A DNA stretch of 35,460 bases from assembly GCA_025450395.1 (NCBI GenBank), contig JANWHK010000076.1:1-35460 (forward strand). The letters are read 5' to 3'. The first letter of the stretch is position 1; each line of letters starts with the position of its first letter. The position numbers were made by a program, and so were the translations under genes. The notes beneath the pieces were generated by a model. That model made no database searches. It worked only from the letters and a program-made list of their open reading frames with translations, and had not been told where the DNA came from. Origin of the DNA: Bacteroidia bacterium (GTDB lineage Bacteria > Bacteroidota > Bacteroidia > NS11-12g > UBA955). Of this stretch, positions 17,153 through 24,805 are shown piece by piece.

Positions 17153-17532
17153 AAAACATAATTAAATTGGGCATAGTAGCCTGCACGGCCTTGGTATTTG
17201 TAAACGGTTGCAAGGCTAAAAAGACGCCAACGCAGATTGCTGAAATAAAGCCTAAATCTGTATGTGACCTGATGACGGTAGGGTATGCTTCACATGTCAA
17301 ATCCATTATTGACAAGGAATGTGCAAGTGGATGCCACAGTGCGAAGAACGCAGCGGGCGGGCTTGATTTGACAACGTATGAAAATGTAATGTATGAAGCC
17401 GGAAAGCCAAGGTTCCTGGGAGCCTTGAATCATGAAGCTCCTTTTTCACCCATGCCTAAAAAACACCCGAAATTGGCAGACAGTACCATTCAGGTTATTA
17501 CCTGTTGGATTGAAAACGGAAGGGCGTTGTAA
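17149..17532 (+). CDS. c-type cytochrome-like lipoprotein with CxxxCH motif
   Basis: This 127-residue exported lipoprotein has the signal [20 protein letters not shown] followed by Cys21. The haem-binding signature is CASGCH (Cys58, Cys62, His63): three residues lie between the cysteines instead of the standard two. A likely distal ligand is Met102 in SPMPKKHPKL. The sequence after it, IQVITCWIENG, is typical of small monohaem domains in Bacteroidota and Planctomycetes. An electron-transfer role is inferred; the CX3CH motif leaves covalent haem attachment open. The ATG overlaps the lon stop by 4 nt. The converging gene 17536-17958 ends only 3 nt away. Confidence 0.72.
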   Translation: MKNIIKLGIVACTALVFVNGCKAKKTPTQIAEIKPKSVCDLMTVGYASHVKSIIDKECASGCHSAKNAAGGLDLTTYENVMYEAGKPRFLGALNHEAPFSPMPKKHPKLADSTIQVITCWIENGRAL

Positions 17533-17535
17533 TAT

Positions 17536-17958
17536 TTATTCCAGGTAGATTTCCAATTCACCTACGGCCCCGTTGAGTTCCACCCAAGCCACCATATTAA
17601 GCCCAAGGTCAAGGAACATCACAGGCCTGTCTGCGCCTGTATTCTTGTCCATCAATGTTTTCAGGCTTATGATCCTGAATTTTTTGCCGGCATATTCACA
17701 GGGGAGGCTCTGGACATCATGTTCGCCATCGAGGAAGAAATATTCATAAAAATCGTCGCCGGTTTCCTTGTTATAGGTAGCGTTGGGATTCGGAATGAGC
17801 GTTTTCCGGAAATACTGTATATACCTGAATCCTTTTCCGGGACATATGCCGATGAATACTGAATCTCCTGCCTGTACCGTCCTGCTACTGTCGTTTGTTT
17901 CAGCCATGGTGCTGAGCGTTAAAGACATAAAAAAACATAAAAGGAATATTGTTCTCAT
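17536..17958 (-). CDS. Exported protein of unknown function
   Basis: This 140-residue protein has a signal peptide, MRTIFLLCFFMSLTLSTMA, with cleavage near residue 19 (A-E). The mature part has short strand-like segments (VFIGICPGKGFRYIQYF, FRIISLKTLMDK, RPVMFLDLGLNMVAWVELNG) and two Cys residues. No family is recognised. It ends 3 nt from the converging cytochrome-like gene. It may be a small periplasmic or surface beta-sandwich protein, but that is a guess from composition. Confidence 0.6.
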   Translation of the reverse strand: MRTIFLLCFFMSLTLSTMAETNDSSRTVQAGDSVFIGICPGKGFRYIQYFRKTLIPNPNATYNKETGDDFYEYFFLDGEHDVQSLPCEYAGKKFRIISLKTLMDKNTGADRPVMFLDLGLNMVAWVELNGAVGELEIYLE

Positions 17959-18052
17959 GTAAAATGTGATACTACAATTTTACAGCCAAAATAAGAAAAA
18001 TTTTTTGAATTTAAAAAAAAGATGTTATTTAGCGGAAAATTAAACTAACGCA

Positions 18053-18364
18053 ATGGAAGACTTTAGGGATAAGAACAGTATTTTTTCTAAGAGGGTGAAA
18101 GCTGGCAAAAGGACTTACTTTTTTGATGTAAGAAGCACAAAATCAAATGATTACTTTCTGACCATTACTGAAAGCACAAAGAAGTTCGACGACGGGAATT
18201 ATGTTAAATCTAAAATATTCCTGTACAAGGAAGATTTCAATAAATTCTCTGAAGCCCTGAATGAAACGATTAAACACGTTAAAAGTGAGCTACTTCCTGA
18301 ATATAATTTTGATGAATTCTCCAGGAAGGATTATGACCCTGAAACGGCTGCTCCGGCGAATTAA
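18053..18364 (+). CDS. PUR-alpha-like nucleic-acid-binding protein (DUF3276)
   Basis: This 103-residue protein matches the bacterial PUR family (DUF3276), related to eukaryotic PUR-alpha and Borrelia BpuR, which binds single-stranded nucleic acid. The repeat can be read as IFSKRVKAGKRTYFFDVRST, then NDYFLTITESTKKF, then KIFLYKEDFNKFSEALNETI. Strands alternate basic and aromatic residues as in the PUR repeat, with a helix after. A Pro/Ala tail follows. The single repeat would act as a dimer. The protein is cytosolic, with no signal peptide. The gene stands alone, diverging from the exported protein gene at 17958 and converging with porQ. Confidence 0.85.
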   Translation: MEDFRDKNSIFSKRVKAGKRTYFFDVRSTKSNDYFLTITESTKKFDDGNYVKSKIFLYKEDFNKFSEALNETIKHVKSELLPEYNFDEFSRKDYDPETAAPAN

Positions 18365-18417
18365 GAATTACCGGGTTTTCGGTTAGTTTGCCAGCAATTT
18401 AATACTTCAACTTTCCT

Positions 18418-19452
18418 TTATTTCTTTTTGTAGAACTCACCAAGGTTCATCAACAGGCTGAATTGGTTACTGCTGAATCCCGGGAAGAAGGCTGCGCTGC
18501 CATAACTGATGTGGAACTTGCTGATACGGAATCCCAGACCCCAGCTAAACCCACTGGTGCCTTTTTTCTGTTCCTGTGTAAGCTCCTTTCGTCTCATGTG
18601 GTTATAACCAAACCGTAACACAAAATTCTTTGAGATATTAAGTTCACCTCCAAGTGTCAGATGCCTCAGTATATTGTCGCCCATGGTCATTTTCCTGATC
18701 CTGTCATTCCCGTTTTCATCCTTCTCGCCTGTATTTGCGATTGAATAACGCATGTCAGGTTTTTGCAGGTCGTGAAGCACCAGGTTATACCTGAAAGGAA
18801 GATGTTCAAGTTTCTTTGAAAAACTCACAGCCAATTCAAAAGGCAGGTTTTGTCTCGAGGTATTTCCATAAGGAATGGCCTGGAAACCGATATTGCGTGC
18901 AAAGGCAGTAATAGTCAACTGTTTTGCAGTGTCGTGGTATATGCCTGAAAGGTCTGCTGATATGCCGTTGCTGACAAATGATTCATAGATGGAATAAACA
19001 TATTTGAGAGAGGCCCCATACCTGAACTTCTCTTTCCATTGCCGGCCCCATGAAAGCTGGAAACACTGATCCTTGACAGTAAACGTGCCGGTGCTGATAC
19101 CGTTGGGGGAATATCCATCAAATTTACCATAATCCAGGTACATGATGCCCATGCTGAATGTACCGAGTTTTTTGTAATCCCTTCCATATGCAAAATAACC
19201 TGAGTTGATATCCGATACATAGTTGTTATAGGTTGCAAAGGCATGGTTGTGCATTTTAGGGTTTAAGGCTGCAGGATTATTCCAGGCCAGGCTTATATCA
19301 TTGTCGACCACTGATATGAAATTGCTTCCCAGAGCCACCTGTCTTGACGATGCAGGCATGTTCAGGAAGGCGTAAACACCTTTGCCGCCGATCTGGGCAT
19401 CCATGTGAAGGAAAGAAATTAAAAATAAGGATAATACAGGTATGGATTTCAT
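18418..19452 (-). CDS. porQ: Type IX secretion system protein PorQ
   Basis: PorQ is an outer-membrane barrel that works with PorU, PorV and PorZ in the surface attachment complex of the type IX secretion system. The protein (344 residues from MKSIPVLSLFLISFLHMDAQ, a signal peptide) opens GGKGVYAFLNMPASSRQVAL, with SVVDNDISLAWNNPAALNP, the family's signature. Strands continue to the end (FSWGLGFRISKFHISYG), about 14 in all. A second ATG at 19467 would add five residues before the signal peptide. The T9SS cargo at 3197-4786 is a likely client. The gene lies 85 bp beyond the DUF4249 gene, which is likely a separate unit; a TATCTTTA box is near 19515-19522. Confidence 0.88.
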   Translation of the reverse strand: MKSIPVLSLFLISFLHMDAQIGGKGVYAFLNMPASSRQVALGSNFISVVDNDISLAWNNPAALNPKMHNHAFATYNNYVSDINSGYFAYGRDYKKLGTFSMGIMYLDYGKFDGYSPNGISTGTFTVKDQCFQLSWGRQWKEKFRYGASLKYVYSIYESFVSNGISADLSGIYHDTAKQLTITAFARNIGFQAIPYGNTSRQNLPFELAVSFSKKLEHLPFRYNLVLHDLQKPDMRYSIANTGEKDENGNDRIRKMTMGDNILRHLTLGGELNISKNFVLRFGYNHMRRKELTQEQKKGTSGFSWGLGFRISKFHISYGSAAFFPGFSSNQFSLLMNLGEFYKKK

Positions 19453-19537
19453 GCTTTTTCGCAACAATTTTAGTTAGTTAATGCAAAATCGGTGGTTTTA
19501 TTGTGATGTTTTAATTTAAAGATAATTTAATGACAGT

Positions 19538-20401
19538 TTAGTAGATGGTATCCCTGGAATTGCAGACACCGCCAACCATTCCAAGCCCATTGATGACATT
19601 TGTCTTTAATATGATAGGGTCATTGCTCAGGCCGTTGCCATCCTGGTTATAGGTATCTGTCTGCCTGAGGTAATTGAAATAATCTTCCGAAAAACACTTG
19701 ATTGATATCTCGAATTTAGGCGTGCCCATAGCCAGCCCTTCAGGGACTGTAAACACCAAAACCTTGGTTTTTCCTGCAAAGGTCCTGTCACTGAAGAGAT
19801 AACTTCCATCATTCAATTTCTCATTATTCAGGAACAGGATGTCATTGGATGTGAAATTGTACGGCGTCCAGGTCAGGATACCGGCATTATAATACTGGAT
19901 CAGGAGGCGGTAGTAATTTTTTACGCCCGGTTCATCCGTCAAGCTGAGTGTAATCTGCCCGACCTTGAAACCATCATTATCAAGGCCAATGGAATCGATA
20001 TATGAAGTAGTGGTGACAATGGCTTTTGGCATTGAAAACTCAGCAGTGGCTGGTGTATAAGCTCCTGCAGCCACATCCACTGTGTAACTCTTGCCTGCCT
20101 TTGGTTTATAGTTCAGGCGATAATATCCACCCTGGTATATGGCGGGGCCAATGAGGGAATCTCCTTCTTTTACAATGACACTGGCATTCTGCAGGAGATA
20201 TCCGCTGGAATCATTGGCTATCATGATCGGGATGCTTCTGCTCACCTGGAAAGAAAACGTATTTTCAGTATTGGCTTCTCCATTTACTACAATCTTGCTG
20301 GAATAAGGGGCTTGCTTGAGCTTAATGGGTTTGGGTTTAAGGCAAGCAACAAATGATATTGCGATAACAGATATAAGAAAGATGCGATTTTTGAGTTTCA
20401 T
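19538..20401 (-). CDS. DUF4249 lipoprotein partner of the TonB receptor
   Basis: This 287-residue lipoprotein has the signal MKLKNRIFLISVIAISFVAC with Cys20. The N-terminal part reads SSKIVVNGEANTENTFSFQV and SIPIMIANDSSGYLLQNASV, the DUF4249 pattern of immunoglobulin-like strands; then GYYRLNYKPKAGKSYTVDV and a C-terminal CFSEDYFNYLRQTDTY. DUF4249 proteins nearly always stand next to a TonB-dependent receptor with a carboxypeptidase-like domain. Here the receptor stop is 6 nt upstream. The protein probably caps or feeds the receptor at the cell surface. Substrate unknown. Confidence 0.85.
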   Translation of the reverse strand: MKLKNRIFLISVIAISFVACLKPKPIKLKQAPYSSKIVVNGEANTENTFSFQVSRSIPIMIANDSSGYLLQNASVIVKEGDSLIGPAIYQGGYYRLNYKPKAGKSYTVDVAAGAYTPATAEFSMPKAIVTTTSYIDSIGLDNDGFKVGQITLSLTDEPGVKNYYRLLIQYYNAGILTWTPYNFTSNDILFLNNEKLNDGSYLFSDRTFAGKTKVLVFTVPEGLAMGTPKFEISIKCFSEDYFNYLRQTDTYNQDGNGLSNDPIILKTNVINGLGMVGGVCNSRDTIY

Positions 20402-20407
20402 GCTGGT

Positions 20408-22897
20408 TTAAAATTTAATGTAATAAGTGATGCCGGGAATAAAGCCTAAAAAACCTCTTTGATAGGCTTGAGGCTGGTTGCTTGAATTGTCTACAACATA
20501 GACATAAGCGGGATTATTGCGCGCAAGCACATTGTAAATGGAGATCCTGTAACCGCTTTCAGCACCGGATGAACGATCGCGTACCTTGTTGAATCCAACA
20601 TCTATCCTGAAGGTATTGGCAAGCCTGTAATTGTTCTTTTCAGGGTAATCATACACGACATGCCCGTTAATGTCAAGATATTTGCCAATAGGTACCGACT
20701 GGACATTGCCTGTTGAAAATACAACATTAAATGACAGTGTATGTTTTTCGCTTATTCTTGTCTGTGCTACAATGTTCACATAATGTCTTCTGTCAAACTG
20801 GAAATAATAGGTCTGGTCCCTGTTCACGCCGGGTGTATTCCTTTTGGCCCAGGATAAGGCATAACTGATCCAACCGGTGGTTTCTCCCCTGCGTTTGTGC
20901 AGGAAAGTTTCAATACCATAATTCCAGCCTTTCCCGTAAAGTACTTTTGACTCCCATTCATTGCTGGTCAGCAGGCCACCGTTGATATCCGCACCCTCCT
21001 TGATCTCCAGCAGGTTGGTGAACCATTTATAATAAGCTTCCACTGACAATTCAAGGTCTTCCTTATAGGGTTTGGATATGCCCAGGGTTACCTGTTGAGC
21101 TCTTTGTGGCCTTGCCAGGTCGGTGGCGGGCACCCACCTGTCAAAATTCAGCGCGATGATGTTGGAATTGATATTGTCAGCCAGCAGGTGCAGGGTCTGG
21201 TTCATCAGGGTATAACTGCCCTTTAATGCATATTCGTTATTTATTTTTGCATTGAAGGATACTCTTGGTTCCGGCAACAGGTAGGTATTCTTTTTGTAAA
21301 AATATGAAACAAAACGTCCGCCTAAAGTCATCTTGAAATCCTTGCTCAACCTGATCTCATCCTCAAGATAAACGGCTATCTCCTTAGTCACTACAGCTTT
21401 TTTAAGTCCGAAGAATGTGTCATTGGAAACAATACCGTTATTATTATATTTGGTAGATGTGGTCCCGGGCAGGAATCCCTTCATGGAAAAAGCGGCTCCG
21501 AAACGCAGTGTATGCCGTTTGCTGGCTATAAAATCGTAATCGAGCCTGGTATTGAAATCGCGGATAAAATTAATATACTTGAAATTGATGTTTGACGTAT
21601 TGTTGACATTCACGCTGTCGAAAGAAGACTCAAACATCTGTCCTATGACACTTTTGTATTGGCTGTAACTCAGCGTGAGATTCGAAAAAAGACGGTTGCT
21701 GATCACCTTGTTCCATTTGAACGATCCGAGAAAATTGCCCCATTTGATCTCAAAATCCTCCTTGGTCTGGAGCAGGTTGTTGTTCTGTGTATCGTTTGTG
21801 CTTAAGAAGGTGTGCATCCTGTCCCTGCCGGAGTATATACTGAAGAAAAGTTTGTTTTTTTCATCGAGGCGATGGCATACTTTTACATTCAGGTCATAAA
21901 AAGTATAGGTGAATTTATTTGAATCTGTGCTGATAGGCCTCAGGAATAATAAGTCCCAGTGGGAACGCCTTCCTGAAATGGCGAATGTAGTCCTCCCGTC
22001 ACGCGACAAGGGGCCGTTAAGTTCTAATGTGAAAGCCAGCAGACTGTTCAGGAAGATGCCGTGAATGCCCGTGGAATTACCTTCTTTCATCACCACATCG
22101 GTGATGGCGGATAACCTGCCGCCGTTCTTTGCGGAGTACCCGCTCTTGGTCAGGTTGATGCTGTTAATGGCTTCGGAATTGAATACAGAATAAAAACCAA
22201 AAACGTGATTCATGTTATAGAGTGGCACTCCGTCCAGCAAGACCAGGTTCTGGTCCTGTCCACCACCTCTCACATACATGCCGTTGGTGAGTTCTGTTCC
22301 CGGCATTACACCCGGTAAATGCTTGATAGCTCTTCCTACGTCAATTTCCCCGCCAAGAGAAGGCATACGGCTGATCTGAAATCCCGGAACTTCTACAAAA
22401 CCGTTTTCTATCCTGTCTATGATCTTGAAGTTCCTTTCCAGGACATAACGAATAAGGTTATTCACCTCCTCTTTATTTCGTATTGTGACCTTTTTTGGCG
22501 CTTCTGAAGTGTCATTTTCTTCAGTATCATCTTCTTCTGTTTCTATAGGTGCATTCTGAAAAGGATCAGTTTGGGCCTGGTCTTCATACATCTGCCTCAG
22601 GCTGACATTCACATGCTTGTTTTTATTGATTGAGTTTGTATCAATCTTTGCGAGGTATCCCTCGTTCATGTAAAGAATATTTTTCGTTCCGTATGGAATG
22701 CTTAAGGCGTAATAGCCGTAGTTATTGGTAACGGAGCCGGAGCCGGTCTGGGGACAAAATACGTAGGCACCGATCAGTACTTCGCCTGTTTCACTGTCGG
22801 TGACGAATCCTGATATTGAAAAACTCTGGGAAGACAGTCGCAAAGCAAAAAACATAAATACACTTAAAGTAAGAACAAATTTCAGTCTGGCAAACAT
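20408..22897 (-). CDS. TonB-dependent outer-membrane receptor
   Basis: This 829-residue receptor drives active uptake across the outer membrane. Signal peptide 1-24, then a carboxypeptidase-like regulatory domain (about 26-112, ISGFVTDSETGEVLIGAYV...GYYALSIPYGT). An acidic linker (115-140) leads to the plug (about 165-275) with GEIDVGRAIKHLPGV and YVRGGGQDQNLVLLDGVPLY, and the barrel (280-829) follows, ending in a strand with C-terminal Phe (GITYYIKF). No SusD gene is present, so this is the DUF4249-type pair rather than a SusCD pair. The promoter has TTG (22947-22945), a 20-nt spacer and TAAATTTG (22924-22917), after which the ATG follows within about 20 nt. Confidence 0.9.
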   Translation of the reverse strand: MFARLKFVLTLSVFMFFALRLSSQSFSISGFVTDSETGEVLIGAYVFCPQTGSGSVTNNYGYYALSIPYGTKNILYMNEGYLAKIDTNSINKNKHVNVSLRQMYEDQAQTDPFQNAPIETEEDDTEENDTSEAPKKVTIRNKEEVNNLIRYVLERNFKIIDRIENGFVEVPGFQISRMPSLGGEIDVGRAIKHLPGVMPGTELTNGMYVRGGGQDQNLVLLDGVPLYNMNHVFGFYSVFNSEAINSINLTKSGYSAKNGGRLSAITDVVMKEGNSTGIHGIFLNSLLAFTLELNGPLSRDGRTTFAISGRRSHWDLLFLRPISTDSNKFTYTFYDLNVKVCHRLDEKNKLFFSIYSGRDRMHTFLSTNDTQNNNLLQTKEDFEIKWGNFLGSFKWNKVISNRLFSNLTLSYSQYKSVIGQMFESSFDSVNVNNTSNINFKYINFIRDFNTRLDYDFIASKRHTLRFGAAFSMKGFLPGTTSTKYNNNGIVSNDTFFGLKKAVVTKEIAVYLEDEIRLSKDFKMTLGGRFVSYFYKKNTYLLPEPRVSFNAKINNEYALKGSYTLMNQTLHLLADNINSNIIALNFDRWVPATDLARPQRAQQVTLGISKPYKEDLELSVEAYYKWFTNLLEIKEGADINGGLLTSNEWESKVLYGKGWNYGIETFLHKRRGETTGWISYALSWAKRNTPGVNRDQTYYFQFDRRHYVNIVAQTRISEKHTLSFNVVFSTGNVQSVPIGKYLDINGHVVYDYPEKNNYRLANTFRIDVGFNKVRDRSSGAESGYRISIYNVLARNNPAYVYVVDNSSNQPQAYQRGFLGFIPGITYYIKF

Positions 22898-22916
22898 ATA
22901 TATGAAATAAAAAATT

Positions 22917-22947
22917 CAAATTTATAAAAAATTAATTCATTAATCAA
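22917..22947 (-). promoter_or_regulatory. -33/-7 promoter of the TonB receptor gene
   Basis: Minus strand TTG (22947-22945), a 20-nt spacer, then TAAATTTG (22924-22917). The surrounding 22931-22970 is a run of imperfect ATTAA and TTCAT words that may hold a regulator site. Confidence 0.55.
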
Positions 22948-23022
22948 GGATTAAATTCATGATTAAATCCTGCCTTTACGTGCAAAATACGCGTTAATCG
23001 CAGGTTTTGAATGAATCAAGTA

Positions 23023-23060
23023 TGTGCCTCATTACCAAGTTCCTGTGTTGTAGAGGCACA
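23023..23060. other. Unassigned hairpin in divergent region
   Basis: TGTGCCTC (23023-23030) pairs with GAGGCACA (23053-23060) across a 22-nt loop, followed by GTTTTTG. It lies in the 234-bp divergent region between the TonB receptor and the glucosaminidase-like gene. It is placed for neither gene's 3' end, so it could be a small-RNA end or an operator. Confidence 0.3.
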
Positions 23061-23085
23061 GTTTTTGCAGATATTGAGGTATAAC

Positions 23086-23121
23086 TTGTGGAAAATCCCA
23101 AAACCTTATACTTTATCTTTG
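23086..23121 (+). promoter_or_regulatory. Promoter of the glucosaminidase-like gene
   Basis: TATCTTTG (23114-23121) is an exact -7 match, 10 nt before the TTG start. TTGTG at 23086-23090 could be the -33 box, but the 23-nt spacer is long. Confidence 0.5.
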
Positions 23122-23131
23122 AATTAATAAT

Positions 23132-23674
23132 TTGAAAATAATCCGGTATATTTTCATATCGATTCTGTTCATTCATACCTTAGATTGTAAAGCTGCTTCA
23201 CACAGTGATACTGCGATCAGGAACATCGACACTGTTGATGTTTTAAGGGGTCTTGATCTTAAACGGGTGCCTGCTTTGGATACTTTGCATAGAGTAGCTA
23301 AAAAGTACTTGGGTAAGTGGGCATACCTATTCCTTGCCATCAAGATAGAGGAAAGCGGTAACAACAATCATTACAGCTGGCTTTCCGTCAATCATTTCAA
23401 TTTAGTAGGCATGCGGTTTCCAAGGGCCAGGAGGACTTATGCCACGGGTTCCACAAATACCAATTATGCCATCTACCGAAACTGGTTCGAATGTATGCTT
23501 GATTTCAAGATCTACCTTGAAATAGTCGAAAGGAAGTATATCGAGAAAAACAAGAAGACACCAAAGACCGACCTCGAGATGCTCAATTTCATGTATAATT
23601 CCTTCAACCATTTCGCGAAGTGGAAAAAGGATATGTTGATATTGATCAAGTACGTGAGGAAGAAGTATAAATAG
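23132..23674 (+). CDS. Exported glucosaminidase-like protein
   Basis: This 180-residue protein has a signal peptide, read from a TTG start (first residues KIIRYIFISILFIHTLDC); no ATG occurs until the middle of the domain, and the -7 box ends 10 nt upstream. The body (about 50-170) looks like the glucosaminidase family that cuts peptidoglycan: LAIKIEESGNNNHYSWLSV includes the expected catalytic Glu, followed by NHFNLVGMRFP (family: NN.FGI), YRNWFECMLDFKIYLE (the Y-x-s-x-E-S-l-x-D-y-x-x-x-L element) and a lysine-rich C-terminus. The catalytic assignment is by pattern only. If Cys20 were a lipobox residue, this would be a lipoprotein, but the motif LDC is weak. Confidence 0.55.
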   Translation: MKIIRYIFISILFIHTLDCKAASHSDTAIRNIDTVDVLRGLDLKRVPALDTLHRVAKKYLGKWAYLFLAIKIEESGNNNHYSWLSVNHFNLVGMRFPRARRTYATGSTNTNYAIYRNWFECMLDFKIYLEIVERKYIEKNKKTPKTDLEMLNFMYNSFNHFAKWKKDMLILIKYVRKKYK

Positions 23675-23790
23675 CCAGTTGGTTCTCGTTTTATTAGAAA
23701 CGTATTCGTATTTATACTAAATTTTGCTATTCTTTAATTAAATCTGAAAAACTAGCCGGAAAGACCGCAGCGGAATCAATTTTTACTTTT

Positions 23791-23839
23791 AATTATTAAT
23801 TGTTAATTATCCATTGTCAATTATCAATTGTCCATTATT
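23791..23839. repeat. Heptamer array D before the glycosyltransferase gene
   Basis: Seven consecutive 7-mers: AATTATT, AATTGTT, AATTATC, CATTGTC, AATTATC, AATTGTC, CATTATT. The last unit runs into the promoter-like box TATTTTCG (23836-23843) of the next gene; TTG at 23814-23816 is 19 nt upstream of it and could serve as the -33 box. Confidence 0.8.
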
Positions 23840-23848
23840 TTCGCGGCA

Positions 23849-24721
23849 ATGTTTGTTTCCGGATTTACCATTGCCCGCAATGTGCTGAAGGCTGATTACC
23901 CGATCAGGGAAGCGGTTTATTCCATTCTGCCACTCTGTGATGAAATGGTCATAGCAGTGGGTAAGAGCGATGACAATACACTGGAGTATATACGGAGTTT
24001 CGATTCACCTAAAATAAGGGTCATTGAAACCACATGGGATGATACCCTGAGGGAAGGCGGAAAGGTGTTGGCGGTAGAGACCAACAAGGCCTTGGATGCG
24101 ATAGACCCAAGGGCGGACTGGTGTTTTTATATTCAGGCCGATGAATGCCTGCATGAAATGTACATCGATGATATCCATTCATCCATGATGAAGTACAAGG
24201 ACGATAAAAGTACAGAAGGATTTTTGTTTGATTATGTGCATTTTTATGGCAGTTATGATTATGTGGCAGATAGCCGGAACTGGTACAGGAAAGAGATCAG
24301 GATTATCAGGAATGACCCGCGGATAAGATCTTACAAGGATGCACAGGGTTTCAGGCTGGACAATCGGAAATTAAATGTCAGGCCGCCAGATGCCGCCATC
24401 TTTCATTACGGCTGGGTCAAGCACCCGAAACAGCAGTTGGAAAAACTGAAACAGGCGCGCAGGTTCTGGCATAGCGATGAGTTCCTGGAAAAGGAATATG
24501 CCGATGCAGAAGCATTTGATTTCAGTATCGTCGATTCACTTCAGAAATTTAAGGGCACACATCCCGCAGTGATGCAGGAACGCATCAGGTTGCAGAACTG
24601 GGTTTTTGAACATGATATTTCGATAAAAAACCTGAACTTTAAAAAACGCTTGTTGTATATTATAGAAAAACTGAGCGGATGGCGGGTAGGGGAGAACAGG
24701 AATTACAAAGTCATAAAATGA
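23849..24721 (+). CDS. Family 2 glycosyltransferase
   Basis: This 290-residue protein is a GT-A fold glycosyltransferase: VSGFTIARNVLKADYPIREA, then CDEMVIAVGKSDDNTLEYI (nucleotide-sugar-binding strand and following D-D-N), and the DxD-like motif QADE at 96-99. The C-terminal half (YGWVKHPKQQLEKLKQARRF) fits the family 2 acceptor-binding region. It is cytosolic or membrane-associated, without a membrane helix. Donor and acceptor sugars cannot be read from sequence. ATG at 23849 is preferred over an in-frame TTG at 23828, because the N-terminal strand then begins normally and the -7-like box TATTTTCG ends 5 nt upstream. Confidence 0.85.
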   Translation: MFVSGFTIARNVLKADYPIREAVYSILPLCDEMVIAVGKSDDNTLEYIRSFDSPKIRVIETTWDDTLREGGKVLAVETNKALDAIDPRADWCFYIQADECLHEMYIDDIHSSMMKYKDDKSTEGFLFDYVHFYGSYDYVADSRNWYRKEIRIIRNDPRIRSYKDAQGFRLDNRKLNVRPPDAAIFHYGWVKHPKQQLEKLKQARRFWHSDEFLEKEYADAEAFDFSIVDSLQKFKGTHPAVMQERIRLQNWVFEHDISIKNLNFKKRLLYIIEKLSGWRVGENRNYKVIK

Positions 24722-24762
24722 CGTTACTGCAAAAGTACGGATTAGGGTTTTTAACCTGATTA

Positions 24763-24804
24763 CCGGTTCCCACCGGCTGCCCACTGGCTGTCCACCAGTT
24801 CCCG
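24763..24804. repeat. Intergenic 10-11-bp degenerate tandem repeat E
   Basis: Four units follow the consensus CYRGYTSYCCA: 24763-24772, 24773-24783, 24784-24794 and 24795-24804. It lies between two convergent stops (24721 and 24806). Upstream, TGATTACCG (24758-24766) is also found in array C (10126-10134). Confidence 0.7.
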
Positions 24805-24805
24805 C

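Noticed and set aside
22994-23176. 60-codon minus-strand frame in the divergent region before the TonB receptor
   Set aside because: It overlaps the signal-peptide coding region of the glucosaminidase-like gene, and has no family resemblance or promoter of its own.
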